Below, piece after piece: positions 46,132 to 57,699 of a stretch of 64,000 bases of DNA. The position numbers were made by a program, and so were the translations under genes. Positions within the stretch are counted from its first letter, which is position 1. Each line of letters starts with the position of its first letter. The notes under the pieces are model-generated. The model searched no databases. It worked only from the letters and a program-made list of their open reading frames with translations, and was not told where the DNA came from. This DNA comes from Conus ventricosus (Eukaryota > Mollusca > Gastropoda > Neogastropoda > Conidae): assembly GCA_018398815.1 (NCBI GenBank), contig CM031612.1:1405105-1469104 (forward strand). The letters are read 5' to 3'.

Positions 46132-46325
46132 CCTGTGGTGAAGTCAGCCTTGCTATAAATAGCCGTTTATACATGAACGCTATTTTTAGCAGCAAGAGGA
46201 CTGCGGTGAAGTCAGCCTTGCTATAAATAGCCGTTTATACATGAACGGCTATTTTTAGCAGCAAGAGGACTGTGGTGAAGTCAGCCTTGCTATAAATAGC
46301 CGTTTATACATGAACGGCTGACCTA
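46132..46325. repeat. 69-bp repeat, 2.8 copies, each with a stem-loop
   Basis: Units at 46132, 46201 and 46270 begin CTGTGGTGAAGTCAGCCTTG. Each contains AAATAGCCGTT-TATACATG-AACGGCTATTT, a stem of about 11 bp. The first unit has lost one base pair of the stem (AACGCTATTT). Confidence 0.9.
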
Positions 46326-46600
46326 CAAAGCGCAGCAGCGCCTGCAAAGCTCAGCGGCAAACTAGTTTAGTCACAAAGCAAGAAGTGGTCCTAGTAGTTC
46401 TACTTTTTGTTTGTTTGTTGGTGTTTGTGTGTTTTGGCCTACCCCACGCACGCACGTCCCTCCACCCCACCCCTGGACTGTTTATTGTGTGTTTGTTGTT
46501 TTGTTTGTGTTTTGTTGTTTGTTTTGTCCTACCCCACGCATGCACACCCCCCTACCCCACTCCACCCCACCCGCCCCACCCCCCACCCACGCATGCACAC

Positions 46601-46860
46601 ACTCAAGTTCCTTCTAAGTTTTTAACTTAAGTTACCCCAAAGTAAGTTCTTACTCAAGTTGTCTTTAAGTCATCCTTAAGTTATCCACAAGTTCTTACTT
46701 AAGTTACTTCTAAGTTTTTAATTAAGTCGCCCCAAGTTCTTAATAAGTTCTTGATCAAGTTCTTAAGTAAGTTCTTAATAAGTTCTTGATCAAGTTCTTG
46801 ATAAGTTCTTGATTAAGTCATTCTCTAAGTACAACCAAGTTCTTATTTGAGTTATCTTAT
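46601..46860. repeat. dense degenerate AAGTTCTT array
   Basis: At least 15 AAGTT words in about 250 bp, most as TAAGTTCTT or CAAGTTCTT with irregular spacing, plus palindromic GATCAAGTTCTT and CTTAAG variants. It is not a simple tandem repeat. It lies immediately before the first minus-strand gene terminus and could be a protein-binding or replication-related region of the element, or decayed repeats. Confidence 0.8.
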
Positions 46861-46882
46861 AATTATCAAAAAACAAGACAAT

Positions 46883-47101
46883 CTATGTTTTTATCTTAAA
46901 TAGCAGATGTCTAATATAGTACACACACGCCTCAAAAAACGCGTCATCGTTGAGGATGTCTTGCTCAGCGTTCTCTGCATAGATCTTAATGAAGGTCTTA
47001 CATCCTAAGCAACCGCATTGATTACAATTCTGGTCTATGGAAATGTCTTTTATAGACTCCATGTCTTTATTTATTGACTTTATCATTTTATAATACGCCA
47101 T
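46883..47101 (-). CDS. small Cys-containing Polinton protein, unknown
   Basis: An uninterrupted 72-codon frame starting MAYYKMIKSINKDM with a CNQCGCLGC motif and an acidic C-terminal half. The Cys cluster could bind metal. It is one of the few open frames in the element without a frameshift. It lies between the AAGTT array and the next gene and reads in the same direction as the minus-strand gene at 47231-48098. No family is recognised, and it could be fortuitous. Confidence 0.4.
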   Translation of the reverse strand: MAYYKMIKSINKDMESIKDISIDQNCNQCGCLGCKTFIKIYAENAEQDILNDDAFFEACVYYIRHLLFKIKT

Positions 47102-47230
47102 GATCTATTTCTATTAAAAAAATTTTAAAATATTATTGCATTATAAATGGATCAAAATGATCTTTTGTTGTTGGCGGTTTTGGCGTGCAGTTGTCTTTTT
47201 CTGTATTTAGTGGTTCAGGTTGTTTTAACT

Positions 47231-48098
47231 TCTTTTGTTTTTGTTGCCATTGGTTATATATTTTATAACCGTAATAACAGCCCCAGCAGCAGCAAGGGCG
47301 CCAAAAATGGCAACAGTTTTAAGTTCAATATACCATGAAGACTTTGGCGCTGTAGGCCTTGAATCACATGGAGTTTTTATAGCGGGCATTGAATCAACTT
47401 GTTCTGGGCGCTGGCGGTGTTATGTTTTCATGATGAGTTATATTCTGTAACATTAATTTTTTTTGTCTGTTCCACTCTGCTAATTTTTTTCCTGCTTTAA
47501 CACGTCCAGGATGAGGGTGCTTTTCACTGGTCCCCACCTGATTCAGTGTTTTCTGCTGATTTTCTGGCTTGTTACTTTCTCCACCTGATTTAATGTTTCC
47601 TGATTCTGATGATTTTCCAGCTCGTTCATTTTGAAGGGAAACAAAATCTATATGATTAAAAGTTATTAATCCCATGATTAATGGCGATAACAATGTTCCA
47701 AATCTGTAGTATAGATCACATCCTAGAGACTCTAATGACTTTGTTAAAACTGGATCTTGCGTTAAATCATACGTAAGATCTTGTTCAGAATCAATGGAGC
47801 AAATTTACTGACTAGTTTTAGTGTACAAACTAAGAACCGTTTGTCCCACACTTTTCACCATTCTAGACCCCAGCTGCGCTCATACCTGTTATGATACTTT
47901 ATAATGTCTTGTGTAGACATCTGTTGAATCTGTTCTATGCTGAATTCAGTTCCGAGGAACTGTTTTGTTTTCTCCACATGCTGCCAAAGAATACAGCCTC
48001 TCCTTTTTGGGCATAATAGCTTGATCATCAACTTGGTCATTCATAAGTTCAGGAAGGTTTAGGCTGCCCTGTAGCTGTAGTAGATCATCGCTGTTCAT
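47231..48098 (-). pseudogene. Polinton-specific basic protein with C-terminal membrane segment
   Basis: The start ATG is at 48098-48096 (minus): MNSDDLLQLQGSLNLPELM. Segments in shifted frames follow: LGTEFSIEQIQQMSTQDIIK, then LIMGLITFNHIDFVSLQNER, a hydrophilic part with KHPHPGRVKAGKKLAEWNRQ, and finally a hydrophobic C-terminus (VAIFGALAAAGAVITVIKYI). A basic RVxAGKKLAEWNR motif followed by one membrane helix is a recurring arrangement in Polinton proteins of animals, probably a virion or membrane-associated component; its role is unproven. At least three indels and stops are present. Confidence 0.6.
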
Positions 48099-48137
48099 GT
48101 TTTTTATATTAATTATAATTATTTTATTTTCTAAAAA
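48099..48137. promoter_or_regulatory. 39-bp divergent intergenic region
   Basis: The AT-only or AT-rich spacer (TTATATTAATTATAATTATT) separates the start codons of the minus-strand gene (48098) and the plus-strand gene (48138). It must hold both promoters if both genes are transcribed. Confidence 0.5.
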
Positions 48138-48368
48138 ATGAGCACCGAAAAAACTGTTGCTAACCTTGTATACCATTCTGCTGTTATTGGAGGTCTAAGT
48201 GTAGGATACTCAATGCTTGGTAAAAGCTTGTTAAGAATTAAACCAGCAGATCTTGGCAAACTAGACTTTGAGGATTCAGCAAAGCTAATTGCTATCATTG
48301 CAGCTTCGTTTGCCACGAAAGATTTTCTAGTCAAGCAAGGAATAATTCCGGACAATATAAATATGTAA
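48138..48368 (+). CDS. small Polinton membrane-associated protein
   Basis: An intact 76-codon frame with YHSAVIGGLSVGYSMLGKSL and KPADLGKLDFEDSAKL, then a hydrophobic stretch (IAIIAASFATKDFLV) and KQGIIP. The PADLGKLDFED...ATKDFLVKQGIIP pattern is typical of a short protein found beside the integrase gene in animal Polintons. Two weak hydrophobic segments suggest membrane or capsid association. Its function is unknown. It heads a tight plus-strand cluster with the next two genes, with gaps of 21 and 6 bp. Confidence 0.65.
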   Translation: MSTEKTVANLVYHSAVIGGLSVGYSMLGKSLLRIKPADLGKLDFEDSAKLIAIIAASFATKDFLVKQGIIPDNINM

Positions 48369-48389
48369 GAAAAAAATACATTTATAAAA

Positions 48390-48796
48390 ATGGCTTCACT
48401 CGTAATGATGATAGGCGGCGCTGTGGTGAATGCGCTTGCTTTTAGCGGAAGTAATTTCGCATTTAGTAAACTGCGGGATGACGGCGAGAGAAAAAGACAT
48501 AACAAAGCTAGGAGCAACTAGCAGCTGCACAAGACGCCTATGAAAAGCAGAGACTTGAGCAGTATAGATTTTATTAATGACACACTGAAAAAACAGGGCA
48601 TGCAGCTTACATATTTAAAGATGTTGATCAAGCAATAAAACAATATTATCTAGTAACAGGCAAACCAATCCAGACATTGCCCCCCCCAAAATTCAGTAAC
48701 TTTTATCAGCCATCAGAAAAACAAAAGATGCAAGAAATCGCGTTTATTGCCTTTGGTATGACCGTTGTGTATTTTGTTGCACATAATATTGGCTGA
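48390..48796 (+). pseudogene. Polinton small protein with hydrophobic ends, frameshifted
   Basis: Starts MASLVMMIGGAVVNALAFSG, followed by a charged region (KLRDDGERKRHNKARS) that runs into a stop. The homologous continuation is in another frame: AYIFKDVDQAIKQYY, KFSNFYQPSEKQK and a C-terminal hydrophobic segment (FIAFGMTVVYFVAHNIG) ending at TGA 48796. This order (N-terminal glycine-rich hydrophobic segment, long charged helix, C-terminal membrane helix) is characteristic of a protein that precedes the integrase in many Polintons. A C-run (48680-48688) and the 48510-48600 region are the likely indel sites. Confidence 0.65.
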
Positions 48797-48802
48797 ATAA
48801 AA

Positions 48803-49753
48803 ATGAACAAAATCTATTATTCGCCCAAAGGATATTGGAAGGGTATCACAGCAATACAAAAGCTAAGCCAAGTGGCAGGAGTCAGTGAACAAACAGCAAA
48901 GGAATGGTTATCTAAACAAGCGATTTGGCAAATTTATTTACCTGCACCTAGGCGAATACAGAGGCCACACTTTGTGAACACAACTCCAAACGACACCCAT
49001 CAAATGGACCTTCTATATTTACCCTCTGATACGATTAGACGAAAAAGATTTAAGTACGCACTCACAGTCATTGACATGGCTTCAAGATACAAAGATGCGG
49101 AGCCATTAACACAAAAGAGTGCTTCTGCCGTTGCTGTTGCCATACAACTGATATATCAACGAGGCCCTTTAACTTATCCTCGCATGATTCAAGTCGATGA
49201 CGGAAAAGAATTTAAAGGGCAAGTGAATCAATTATTGTTGAAACATAGAGTTACCGCCAAAAGAGGCATTCCGGGAGTTCACAGATCACAGGCTTTAGTT
49301 GAAAACTTTAACAAACAGTTAGCCGAAAGACTTTTCTCCTACCAGTATCACAGAGACTGATTGACAATTCTCGCAACACAGAATGGGTTAGAAGATTGCC
49401 CTCAGTTTTGCGCGCAATGAATAATGAAGAATTTAAAGGGCTAAAACCAGTACAAGCAATCAAAGAAAAACAATAAATGTTGCTGAAGGAGACTCCAGTA
49501 CAACCAGCAAACTATTACCATTTGGTTTGAAAGTAAGGCACCTTTATTTACCGGGGAAGCAGAAGGGGACACTCGCATCAGGGCAACAGATCCAGTTTGG
49601 AGTGTTGACCCGTACGAAATAAAAAGAATTGTAAAAATGAATCCGCCCGTGTATTATTTACGAGAAACTGACACAACAAAACAGCCAGCCCCTCAAAGAT
49701 CTTTTGTGAAGGAAGAACTGCAGATAATCCCACCAGGCACAGTTCCGCTTTAA
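48803..49753 (+). pseudogene. retroviral-type (rve) integrase of Polinton, two frameshifts
   Basis: The N-terminal part (48803-49360, 185 codons) starts MNKIYYSPKGYWKGITAIQK and holds the rve core. Catalytic residues are visible: first Asp in THQMDLLYLP, second Asp in MIQVDDGKEF, Glu in QALVENFNKQLAERL. The frame shifts at about 49350 to RNTEWVRRLPSVLRAMNNE, and again in an A-run at about 49474. It then continues to the C-terminal domain (LKVRHLYLPGEAEGDTRI, DPVWSVDPYEIKRI), which in this family is chromodomain-like, and ends at TAA 49753. The enzyme joins element ends to target DNA, producing short duplications such as the GATGG seen here. It is inactive as it stands because of the frameshifts. 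Confidence 0.9.
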
Positions 49754-49869
49754 TTCATATACGGTTCTCCAGAGCCCAATTGCATATGAAAACTCTGGAT
49801 TAACAACACACGTTTTGTGTTTGTTCTATCTAACGACACTACTTTGGTTACAACTGTTGTGTTGATCTC

Positions 49870-52800
49870 ATTGTTGATTAGATCTGCAGTTTAACGTTTG
49901 TGTCATGATGAGAAAGCCTTATTGCAAACAACGCTTCTTTGTAGTTGCCATGTGATATGTTTGGACTGCACAACGCTGTGAGAAATTCCTTTGCTTTCTT
50001 AATGATTTTCTCCAGGCTCGAAATATGTACATTTTCGACCCTTAAACCAACATACTCCTTAATCACCTTTCAGATAATTCATCCTTCATCTTTCCTAAAC
50101 CTTCTTGTTATTAATTGATGCAAAGGCGAATCTTTAGGTTAATAGGATGTATCATACCATCCCACTCGCTCCTTTAGCAACTTCGGTTTCCTGTCTTTAT
50201 AGATGTCTTCAGTAGGGATATCATTAACAAAACTCTTGTATCTGTGTAAAGTACTCTGGACTCTGGAACAGGCCTTAAGTAGTCATAAAGAAATTCTAAC
50301 TCAAATGCTTTGATAATTCTAAAACAGTTAAACCCATAAATACAGGTTTGTCCAATTTGACTTTCTTTTTTTTTCATCATCTGCCTAAAAGGTTCATGAA
50401 ATCTTCTGAGTCCTCGATAATTAGTTTAGAGTTAGCTTAATTGCTTCGTTTCTTTGGTGATAATCTGACATCTTTGCGCTTGTGCGGTTTCTCCATTAGT
50501 CTTTCCGAAACAGCTGTTGTTTCATCAACTTGAAAAGTCTTTTTCTGAAGCATCTGTGGATTTAGTTCTTATATAGACCAGTTGTTCTTCATGTGTATGG
50601 TTTCATGAACTGTTTTCGTGATCAAAAAAGCAATTATGCGACGAACCGCTGTTAACTTTAAAACCATGTCTTAAATAAAATTTGTAGAAGTCTGTAATGG
50701 CAGACATAATTTTTTTTGCCCCGAAGATTAGGCACAGTTTAGGCGGCTCTCTAGGTTCATCTTTAGACTTTCTGCTGCTAAATGGATGTCATTATGCAGG
50801 TCATGGAGTTCATGAGAATATTCTAAATCAAACTTCTAGCATGAAAACCAACGCTGTGAATCAGGCGTTAAACTGCCCCAACCACTTAATGCCTTTTTGA
50901 AATATTGTTTCGGATCCACCGCCTGTGTACATTTATTTTAAAGTGCGTATATGGAAAGTGATGCGTCATAGCCAAACCATCAGATTGTTGCATTAACTAC
51001 ATAAAGATAGTTAGACCTTTTACTCGGATTCATAGTCGTCAAGCATTTGATGTTTGCTTTACAGTAATGATGCGACGCATATAATTCCCCCACGCATCCG
51101 TTTTCAATCATCTGAATCATAGGTAAATCTGACAATAAATCAATCTGCTACTCCAGTAAACTTTAAGAAAGCATCCTTCCCAGCTCTCCCGGGTGCAGAA
51201 AAATATGCGCAAGATCCAAACTGTAATGTTTTAGGCAGGTCTTTCTATAATTTCAAAGACGTCCGCCAACAAACATTACATCTGACATTAATTAGGGAGT
51301 CATGTAGTCTCCATCGATTTACAATCTAACTTTTGAAGATCTTGAGACATGCTGGTAATGGAAAAGTCGTGATGTCCTTTCTCTAAGGACTAGAAAAGAC
51401 CGCGCCTTTAGCGGAAGTGTATCTTCGTCAAACTTTCCCAACTGTTCATGTATTCATAAGGGTAAACACCTTTCTAACCAAGAGTGAGTCAAAATATTTT
51501 TCGTTATTGGAAGGACATTAAGGACATAAGCCAGTGCCTTAATGAGCCTATCATGTGTTGCATAGAGCCGTTAGAAAAGACATGTTATTTAAGTGAAAAC
51601 ATGTACTTTTATGATGACTGTGCAATGCATGCTACCCTGAAGGCGCTGGTTATGGCTTGCAAGATAAAGGTGAGGTTATAAACTCGCAAGTGTGAAAGGA
51701 ATACAGGCAGATTCCATGTCTTTTGGAATCAAAACTTTAGTTGAAGATTGCATTTACTGTGCGCTGCACCTTAAACTTCCACTAATGTGGATATGGTCTC
51801 CTTATGTGGGGATTTACCCTCTTGGGCGTAAGCTCTAAACCGCAAATCCAACAATGCGTGGCTGTGTCATCTGTTGTTGGGCTTCAGGCGCCATTATGAT
51901 TTCAGATAAGTTTAGATTAATAGAAACAGCCCAGTACGCACTATCTGCATGCGTTTTAACGAATGTTTCTGCAGCATCTGGTCCTCTAATAATTCTGGCT
52001 CTGAAATTAAACGCCCATCCGACTCTAACAATAATGAAGGCAAATGAACAATTGAGCATTACTCATAAGACTGTTTTTCGAAGTTTTTGTGGTGCTGGGG
52101 ACCTTCATAAGGTAACAATAAGCGACTCGAGTCTGCGTATGAACTAGTATGACTTGTTTGCAGCCGTTTCCAGTTCTTAAAACTACTTTAGATCCTGGCA
52201 GGGAGGGTAGTAGTTAGTTCTGTCTTACAGTTACCGAAACTTTTTACAATGTTTTATATGTTCAAGGCGGCTTGAGCGGTTGGATGGAATTCTAGTTAAA
52301 CATTTTCTTCAGAATTCTTGTTTTGGTTCTCTGCTTTGAAGTATGCGCTAATAATTGCTCATTGTGCGTTTCAAGTGTAATGGGGCAAGCCCTGCTGGCG
52401 AAAATTAGGAGTAAGTCCACATGACTTTTGCTGGTTCGACAATTGTTGGACTGTTCTATGACACTTTAATTGGCACACAAATTTGTTTCCTCATCCATGT
52501 GTTACATAAAAGTTATTTTGGAGTTGTTTTGTTCTTCAAAACTGATTCAATTTGGTCTCCTAACAGGAAAGGATCAGTCCATTGAATTAAGATCTTTGGC
52601 GTATGCGATAGTTAGTCACTCTTTCTGCGTGTTGCGGAATGATGCAGCCTTGCCCATTGCAAACGCCTACCACATGAAACATTTGTTGACGTCTGAATTT
52701 TTTATGTTTTAAAACAGCCTCTCTTTAAAACCACTCCCCGAGGAGAGCGGAGAATGTTAAGCCTAGCTACAATGGTGCATACTTAGCTGTTTTATCTAAT

Positions 52801-52960
52801 CTCTAGACTTCGCCCTCTGACCAACCAGAGCCTCTCTTTTAGCTTCTTCAGCGGGCAGCCGTCAAAACTGTGTAAGCAGTTGTTCTGCCAAACGGTGTAT
52901 AAGTATTAGAGGAAAGAATAGTCTTGTTGTTTAGTCGAGACCCCAGACTTCTTGATTCTC
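49870..52960 (-). pseudogene. protein-primed family B DNA polymerase of Polinton, heavily degraded
   Basis: Read from right to left on the minus strand, blocks appear in PolB order though in changing frames. First, a Cys/His-containing N-terminal region (52.5-52.3 kb) and an exonuclease-like YAD motif near 52.13 kb. Next come an ICGLEL zinc-binding stretch (about 51.85 kb) and KGVYPYEYMNSW (about 51.45 kb). RKTCLKHYSLDLAHIF and ENGCVGELYASHHYCKAN follow (51.27-51.06 kb). Then a region I equivalent (about 50.95 kb), VLYTDT (the YxDTDS motif, about 50.25 kb) and the C-terminal ISHGNYKEALF (about 49.92 kb). The second catalytic Asp is no longer readable in frame. The enzyme would replicate the element from its ends, primed by a terminal protein. 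It is opposite in strand to the integrase. Confidence 0.8.
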
Positions 52961-55200
52961 TTCATTTATTGTTACATATCGATTAAAAACATCTAACATT
53001 ACTTTAACTGGACGGGTTTATTGTTAGTTTGCCTGGAAGTGAGAAATAGCATGAACAAAACACTTGTCTGTACGTTTGTTGGGTCAATCGACTTCTAAAA
53101 TCAATATCATTCAGTGGCTTTGATAAACGCTCTCTCTCAAGCAATCTACAAACACTTCATCTGGGCCTTTCATATATCTTAGCATGCTGTCTTTCTTTTC
53201 TAAGCCAAACATATTAATTTAAATAATAAAAAATACCAACGGCTTAATCCAGACTCAATATCAACGGTCTTTTTGTGCTTGACTCATAATAAAAGTATAA
53301 ACACCCTTCGTTGTTGTTTACTGTGGAGCTGTTTAGAACGGTTTAATGTCTCGGTTACCTTTTTTTAAGCATTTTCCTTTTTATATCTTGACTCGGCGTC
53401 TGGCTGTTGAGGAAAACTTGTCCTTGCCTTTCTTTTCGAAGATCAACTTTTGTCTTTTGTAGTCATCAAAATCGGCCTTGTAAAAAACGATGAAATTCTT
53501 CATCCTGATGTTTGAGTCAACTAGCGCTTTATTTATTGTCCGTTATACGAGTAAGTTAGTGTTATTAGTTGAACATAGCTGTGTGCTTTAGGAGTTTAGT
53601 TTTTAATTATTTGCCAGCCGCACTTACAGCTAATGACACAGGGAGAGCAAAGACAAACCTCCTAGAGGTAAAGCTGCGGGTGCGCCTATGCCCGTTGCTA
53701 AAAGACCAACCACTGTTCCTGCAGATAGAGGCTTATAGTCGATTTCAGTATTAACATATGTAACAGCAATTAAAGGCAGCAGAATACCTTCGTTGGTTTT
53801 GCAGTATTTGAAAGGTCTTGCTTAGTTTTTGTTGCATTTGTGTAATGTTGGTTAATCTGAAGGTTTTTATGTTAGGGCTTTCTACTATCTCTTCTTTTGG
53901 CGGCGGATGTAGGCACATTTGGATAAACCTGAACAGACTGCTTTTTATAAAATAAAAATAATTTAGTTATTGTATATCTTTTAATCTTTATTTTCAATAT
54001 TCAGCTGCTCCATTTCAATTTTTATATTAAAACACATGTGCTTAAGCGGTTTATCGGCTTCTTCTTCTTATCATTGAATGTTTTATTACGTCTCCACAAT
54101 TCTCCCGCTTCCATGTAACTGATTATCTCGTTGTCCTTAGAGGCTCATCCTTAAACCGTATTTTGTTGTTAAATAATCATCAAGTCTTACGCTTGTGACG
54201 CGTGTAGATCTTTAGCCACAAGGTCCAACTGTTGGATTTTCTACACTCCACTCCAAACGTTTTCTTATTTCAGCAAAATGATGCATAAGGTTTAAGCCCG
54301 CTAGCAAAGATTTGGTTAGGACTGCCCTCAATCGAACTAGTACTTTCGTTATTTTAGGATTAAAAAACTTTTCACTTCCTCTTTTGAAAACGGTTCATCA
54401 TCATCACCGCAATTAAAATACCTTTAATCGATCTTGCTGAGATGCTAAACTAAAATTCCATATAGCGTCTGCCCTGCTTCTAGGATATGTTGTATTAATG
54501 AAATCACTCTTTCGTAATTATTGCTAATTTTGACAGATATTGTAGCTCAATCAGCCTTGCTAACATTAGGGTGCTACAACGTCAAACTCTAACGAGATGT
54601 CCAGAAATGCTGTACTTTGCTTCGGTGGTCTGTCTGATCTGATTAACACGTTTGTTATTCGTTAAAAGTTAGTAGGTTCATATGACAGTCTGTTTTTAAA
54701 TGTCCTTGAGGTATGGCGCATGCGCTTTTTTTAACAAATCCAAAATCTAAGGCGAATGGAAAGAAAGCGATTTCCAAACGCAAAATTACAGCCACATACT
54801 TTTTGCGTCTTTAGTATCTTCGGCACCTATTCTATGTTTTAGTGCTTCTTCATTTTCTATTCCTTGAAACGCAAAGTCAGCCCTTTCAGTCCCGGTTAGC
54901 ACTAGATCAGAATAGGTAAACATAGTTGCATTGTGTAAAGAACAATATTTCTTGCCCCTCATGTTAATATAGAAATTTTCTTAACGATTGCCCGCCCAAG
55001 ATTCTGTACAAACTGTCTGTTTGGTATGTTGTTGAAGCGAAGTTCTATTTTGAAAGTAAGACGCGCAGAGCTGGCACAATAACTTCATCTGTCTAGGTCT
55101 GGAATTGACAGTAGAATTTTGATCTGCCATCCAATAGTAGATGGATTCTTTTGGAACAATAATATTCCGAATATTTCCCTTCACGCCCAGGGTTATTTCA
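52961..55200 (-). pseudogene. remains of two to four further Polinton genes, unassigned
   Basis: Short minus-strand segments with good start contexts but early stops: near 53.21 kb MFGLEKKDSMLRYMKGPDEV; near 53.50 kb FIVFYKADFDDYKRQKLIFE; near 53.7 kb a hydrophobic GTVVGLLATGIGAPAALPLG; and at 55184-54981 a frame with LCQLCASYFQNRTSLQQH, resembling a C2H2-like zinc finger. They could be the N-terminal part of the polymerase gene, membrane proteins and a zinc-finger protein. I cannot define gene borders, and nothing here looks like the adenain-type protease expected in complete elements. Confidence 0.4.
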
Positions 55201-55282
55201 GTATTCTATGCGGGTCAAGAATCGAAGCCATGTGCTTGTGACATTTTTATGAAGCCAAAATAAAAAAATTAATTATTAAAAC

Positions 55283-56480
55283 ATGGCAGGAATTGAAGAT
55301 GAAGAAGATTATGAGTTTTTGATCTGGAGACGACATGAGTGAAATGATCCCTTTAATACAACATCGCTAACGCTCTCAATGCGCGCATGAATTAACAGAA
55401 AGTAAGTTAAATCATTTTACGAATGTTTAGGTCAAGAACCTCCCGAATTTTATAGACCAAATGATTTTGAAATAAAAGATGTCATTTGTCTGTGAAAAAA
55501 AACGACCCACGGACAAACTTGTTCGGCTTACAACTAAACCAGACCCATTCAAAGTTTTTAGCCAGAGTACAATTAATACAAAGGACTCAGTGTGAAAGAT
55601 CAAAAATCGCATTGGCATTTCTAAACAAAATTAGATAAGGTGCAGTTGCTAAACTTCAAAACACACTGCAGGAACTCCCAACTGCTAACCAAATAAAAAC
55701 ATGGAACTTAAAGATTTAAATCAAACGGCAGATGAAATAATAAATGCAAATAGAAGCCGAAGGAAACCACGTTTTTTCAGAAGAAACAGCATTAAAGACT
55801 ATACACGACTCACCGCTACCATGCGAGGGAAATAGCGGCCTTGATCATGCTTGAGACGCATCAGAGGCGAATTAACAACTCAATTTTTAGCAAAACTAGG
55901 CTGAACTAGAATGGGCATATAAAAAGAGGAAAAGAAAACTCGTTGCGGCTGATGACGCCAACTTAGGGCCTGTGATATTTAAAGAAACGAAAAAACCCAA
56001 AGACTAAAAAGATCTTGAACAAGAGAGATCAGCAAACTAGTGAGTGCTGACTTCTAACCGAGACAATTACGAACTCAAGTGAATAGAATAAGAGAAAACT
56101 ATTCGGAAAATTTATATGAAGACTCAAACGATAGCAGAACGATACGAACGCTGTTTAGAGAGCAGGAGTCACATTAGCAGCGTTATAACAGCCTTAGGAT
56201 TTGCAATAAGCACACTGGTGTGGCTATTTACAGGCGGCGGTGGCCAAAGATCATTACCTCCGCCGCCATCGCCCCCTCAACCACCTGATCAATCAGGGTA
56301 AAAAAACAGGCTTGATCATCTTGCGGGTTTATTAAAAAATTACCAGTAAAGCTATAGACGTTTACCAGGAATATTGGGGGTATTGTCAGTGCTTTTGTCT
56401 ACTGCAAGCAAAGTAGTGGCTTTATGGCCGAGCACTTATGGACATTAGTTCTTGTAATAGTTGGGTTCTATTTAATAAGA
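55283..56480 (+). pseudogene. Polinton membrane protein with Gly-rich/Pro-rich linker, degraded
   Basis: An acidic start (MAGIEDEEDYEFL) breaks after 19 codons. Related segments follow in other frames (DDMSEMIPLIQHR; MELKDLNQTADEIINANRS). The C-terminal part (56116-56301 and beyond) is clear: SHISSVITALGFAISTLVWL, then FTGGGGQRSLPPPPSPPQPP. After a stop comes a further helical/hydrophobic region. A membrane helix, GGGG and proline linker, and second membrane helix at the C-terminus match a conserved large protein of animal Polintons. Its role is not established; a virion membrane or lytic function has been suggested by such topology only. Confidence 0.55.
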
Positions 56481-56599
56481 TAAGACCAAGATAATCCTAT
56501 GCCAGTTAATCCAGAACAGCGTGTCTTTTCGTATTCATGGTCATCGCGAACAGAGCCCGCGAAGTTTGCTGAGTCTTCATGACTTTGGGGGTTTGGGGA

Positions 56600-57681
56600 C
56601 TTCGGGGATTAGATGACTTAATCTTGGGTGATCTTATATTGTTGGAATATTACTGGCTCCAGAATTTATGACGTTTTTCCCAACCTTTGTTCATTGCCTG
56701 CTATAAGAATTCAATTATTATTGTTTATTATTGTACCTTTCTGGAGTCTGAGGTCAGACTGGCAGGCATGTATAACCAGTGCCAACAGAAAGTCTACTTT
56801 CGATCTTGCGTATTGTAAAACATGGGGGGTTGGTACTTTGATACTTGAAGGTAAATGTCAACTGTAGAATTAATGGCGTCATCTAAATTGCTTAAGTATT
56901 GTTTTTTGCGCGTTCAAAGCCAGTAGAAGGATCAGTTATGCTCGATCTTGCCTGTGCTTGCGAACCTAGCAACACCAAACGTAAGTACGAATAGAGTCGT
57001 TTATTCGTTCTATTCCTGCTTTAGTTAGGCCCTTAGAAGTGTCTAAGATAAATGTTGTCCATGCTGTTTTATGCTCTTGCTGTAGGGACCCGGGCTGAAC
57101 AGTTGGGCCTGAAAAGAAAGTTTTGAAAGGAGGATGCCAGTCATAGTTATACTTTCTGTGCGTGCCCCGAAAATAAAGGGCGCCTAGGCCATGATTAAGA
57201 TCCAACTTTTGTCTAAAGTCTGTCTTGATGTTAATATTGAATTCGTTACAGATCCTTTCAAAAGCCTTCATGTCTATTCTGTTGCTGAGTGGATTAAACG
57301 GTTTGTCATTTGGCAATGGCGCTTGCAATTCAGCCAAAATACGTCTGAAGGTGTAATAGAAATGAAATCTGTACACTGACCTCACCAAAGGATCATGGTG
57401 ATTTAAATGATCGGCATACGACACTCCACACCCAGTTGATGCGCAAAACACAGCAAAGTTTAACTGGTTCTGATAAAACTGCATCGGATGACTAAACCAC
57501 GCTTTCTTGATGTGGTCGTTTTCAATAGGGAGGTTAAGATAGCTCTTCAATGGAGTACTCACCTTTTTATGAAAAGAGGCAGTCTGGGTCACAGCAATGT
57601 CAAGAGTATCAGTTGCTATATTTTTAAGATTGTAGTGCGGCCAACAGAATATTTTGCATCAGTATATTTGAATGCACTCAT
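56600..57681 (-). pseudogene. probable Polinton major capsid (double jelly-roll) protein
   Basis: The start ATG is at 57681-57679 (minus; MSAFKYTDAKYSVGRTTIL). A one-base deletion in an A-run at about 57627 breaks the frame. The main open part (57592-56966, 208 codons) contains HPMQFYQNQLNFAVFCASTG, RSVYRFHFYYTFRRILAELQ, LNHGLGALYF and AGIERINDSIRTYVW. C-terminal blocks continue in shifted frames to about 56.6 kb (SSIK...VLQYARSKVDF). This FYQNQLNFA...YRFHxYY...NDSIRTYVW protein is one of the most conserved large proteins of Polintons and is the best candidate for the capsid (PY/hexon-like) protein; I assign the capsid role by family memory, not by structure. Several frameshifts make it non-functional. 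Confidence 0.6.
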
Positions 57682-57699
57682 TTTTATTTTGTTTAAAAA
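57682..57699. promoter_or_regulatory. 18-bp spacer between divergent capsid-gene starts
   Basis: The two start codons (57681 minus, 57700 plus) are separated by only 18 AT-rich bases. Any promoter must lie inside the coding regions or act bidirectionally. Confidence 0.4.

Noticed and set aside
47147..47338. Plus-strand frame with a strong hydrophobic segment (LLLLAVLACSCLFLYLVV)
   Set aside because: It is largely antisense to the membrane segment of the minus-strand Polinton gene at 47231-48098; no independent support.
50697..52712. Several plus-strand frames of 65-97 codons
   Set aside because: Antisense to the degraded DNA polymerase B, whose motifs occur in order on the minus strand.
53300..55200. 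Search for the adenovirus-type cysteine protease expected in Polintons
   Set aside because: No His, Cys and Glu/Asp motif pattern could be recognised among the broken frames; absence is not proven because decay is heavy.
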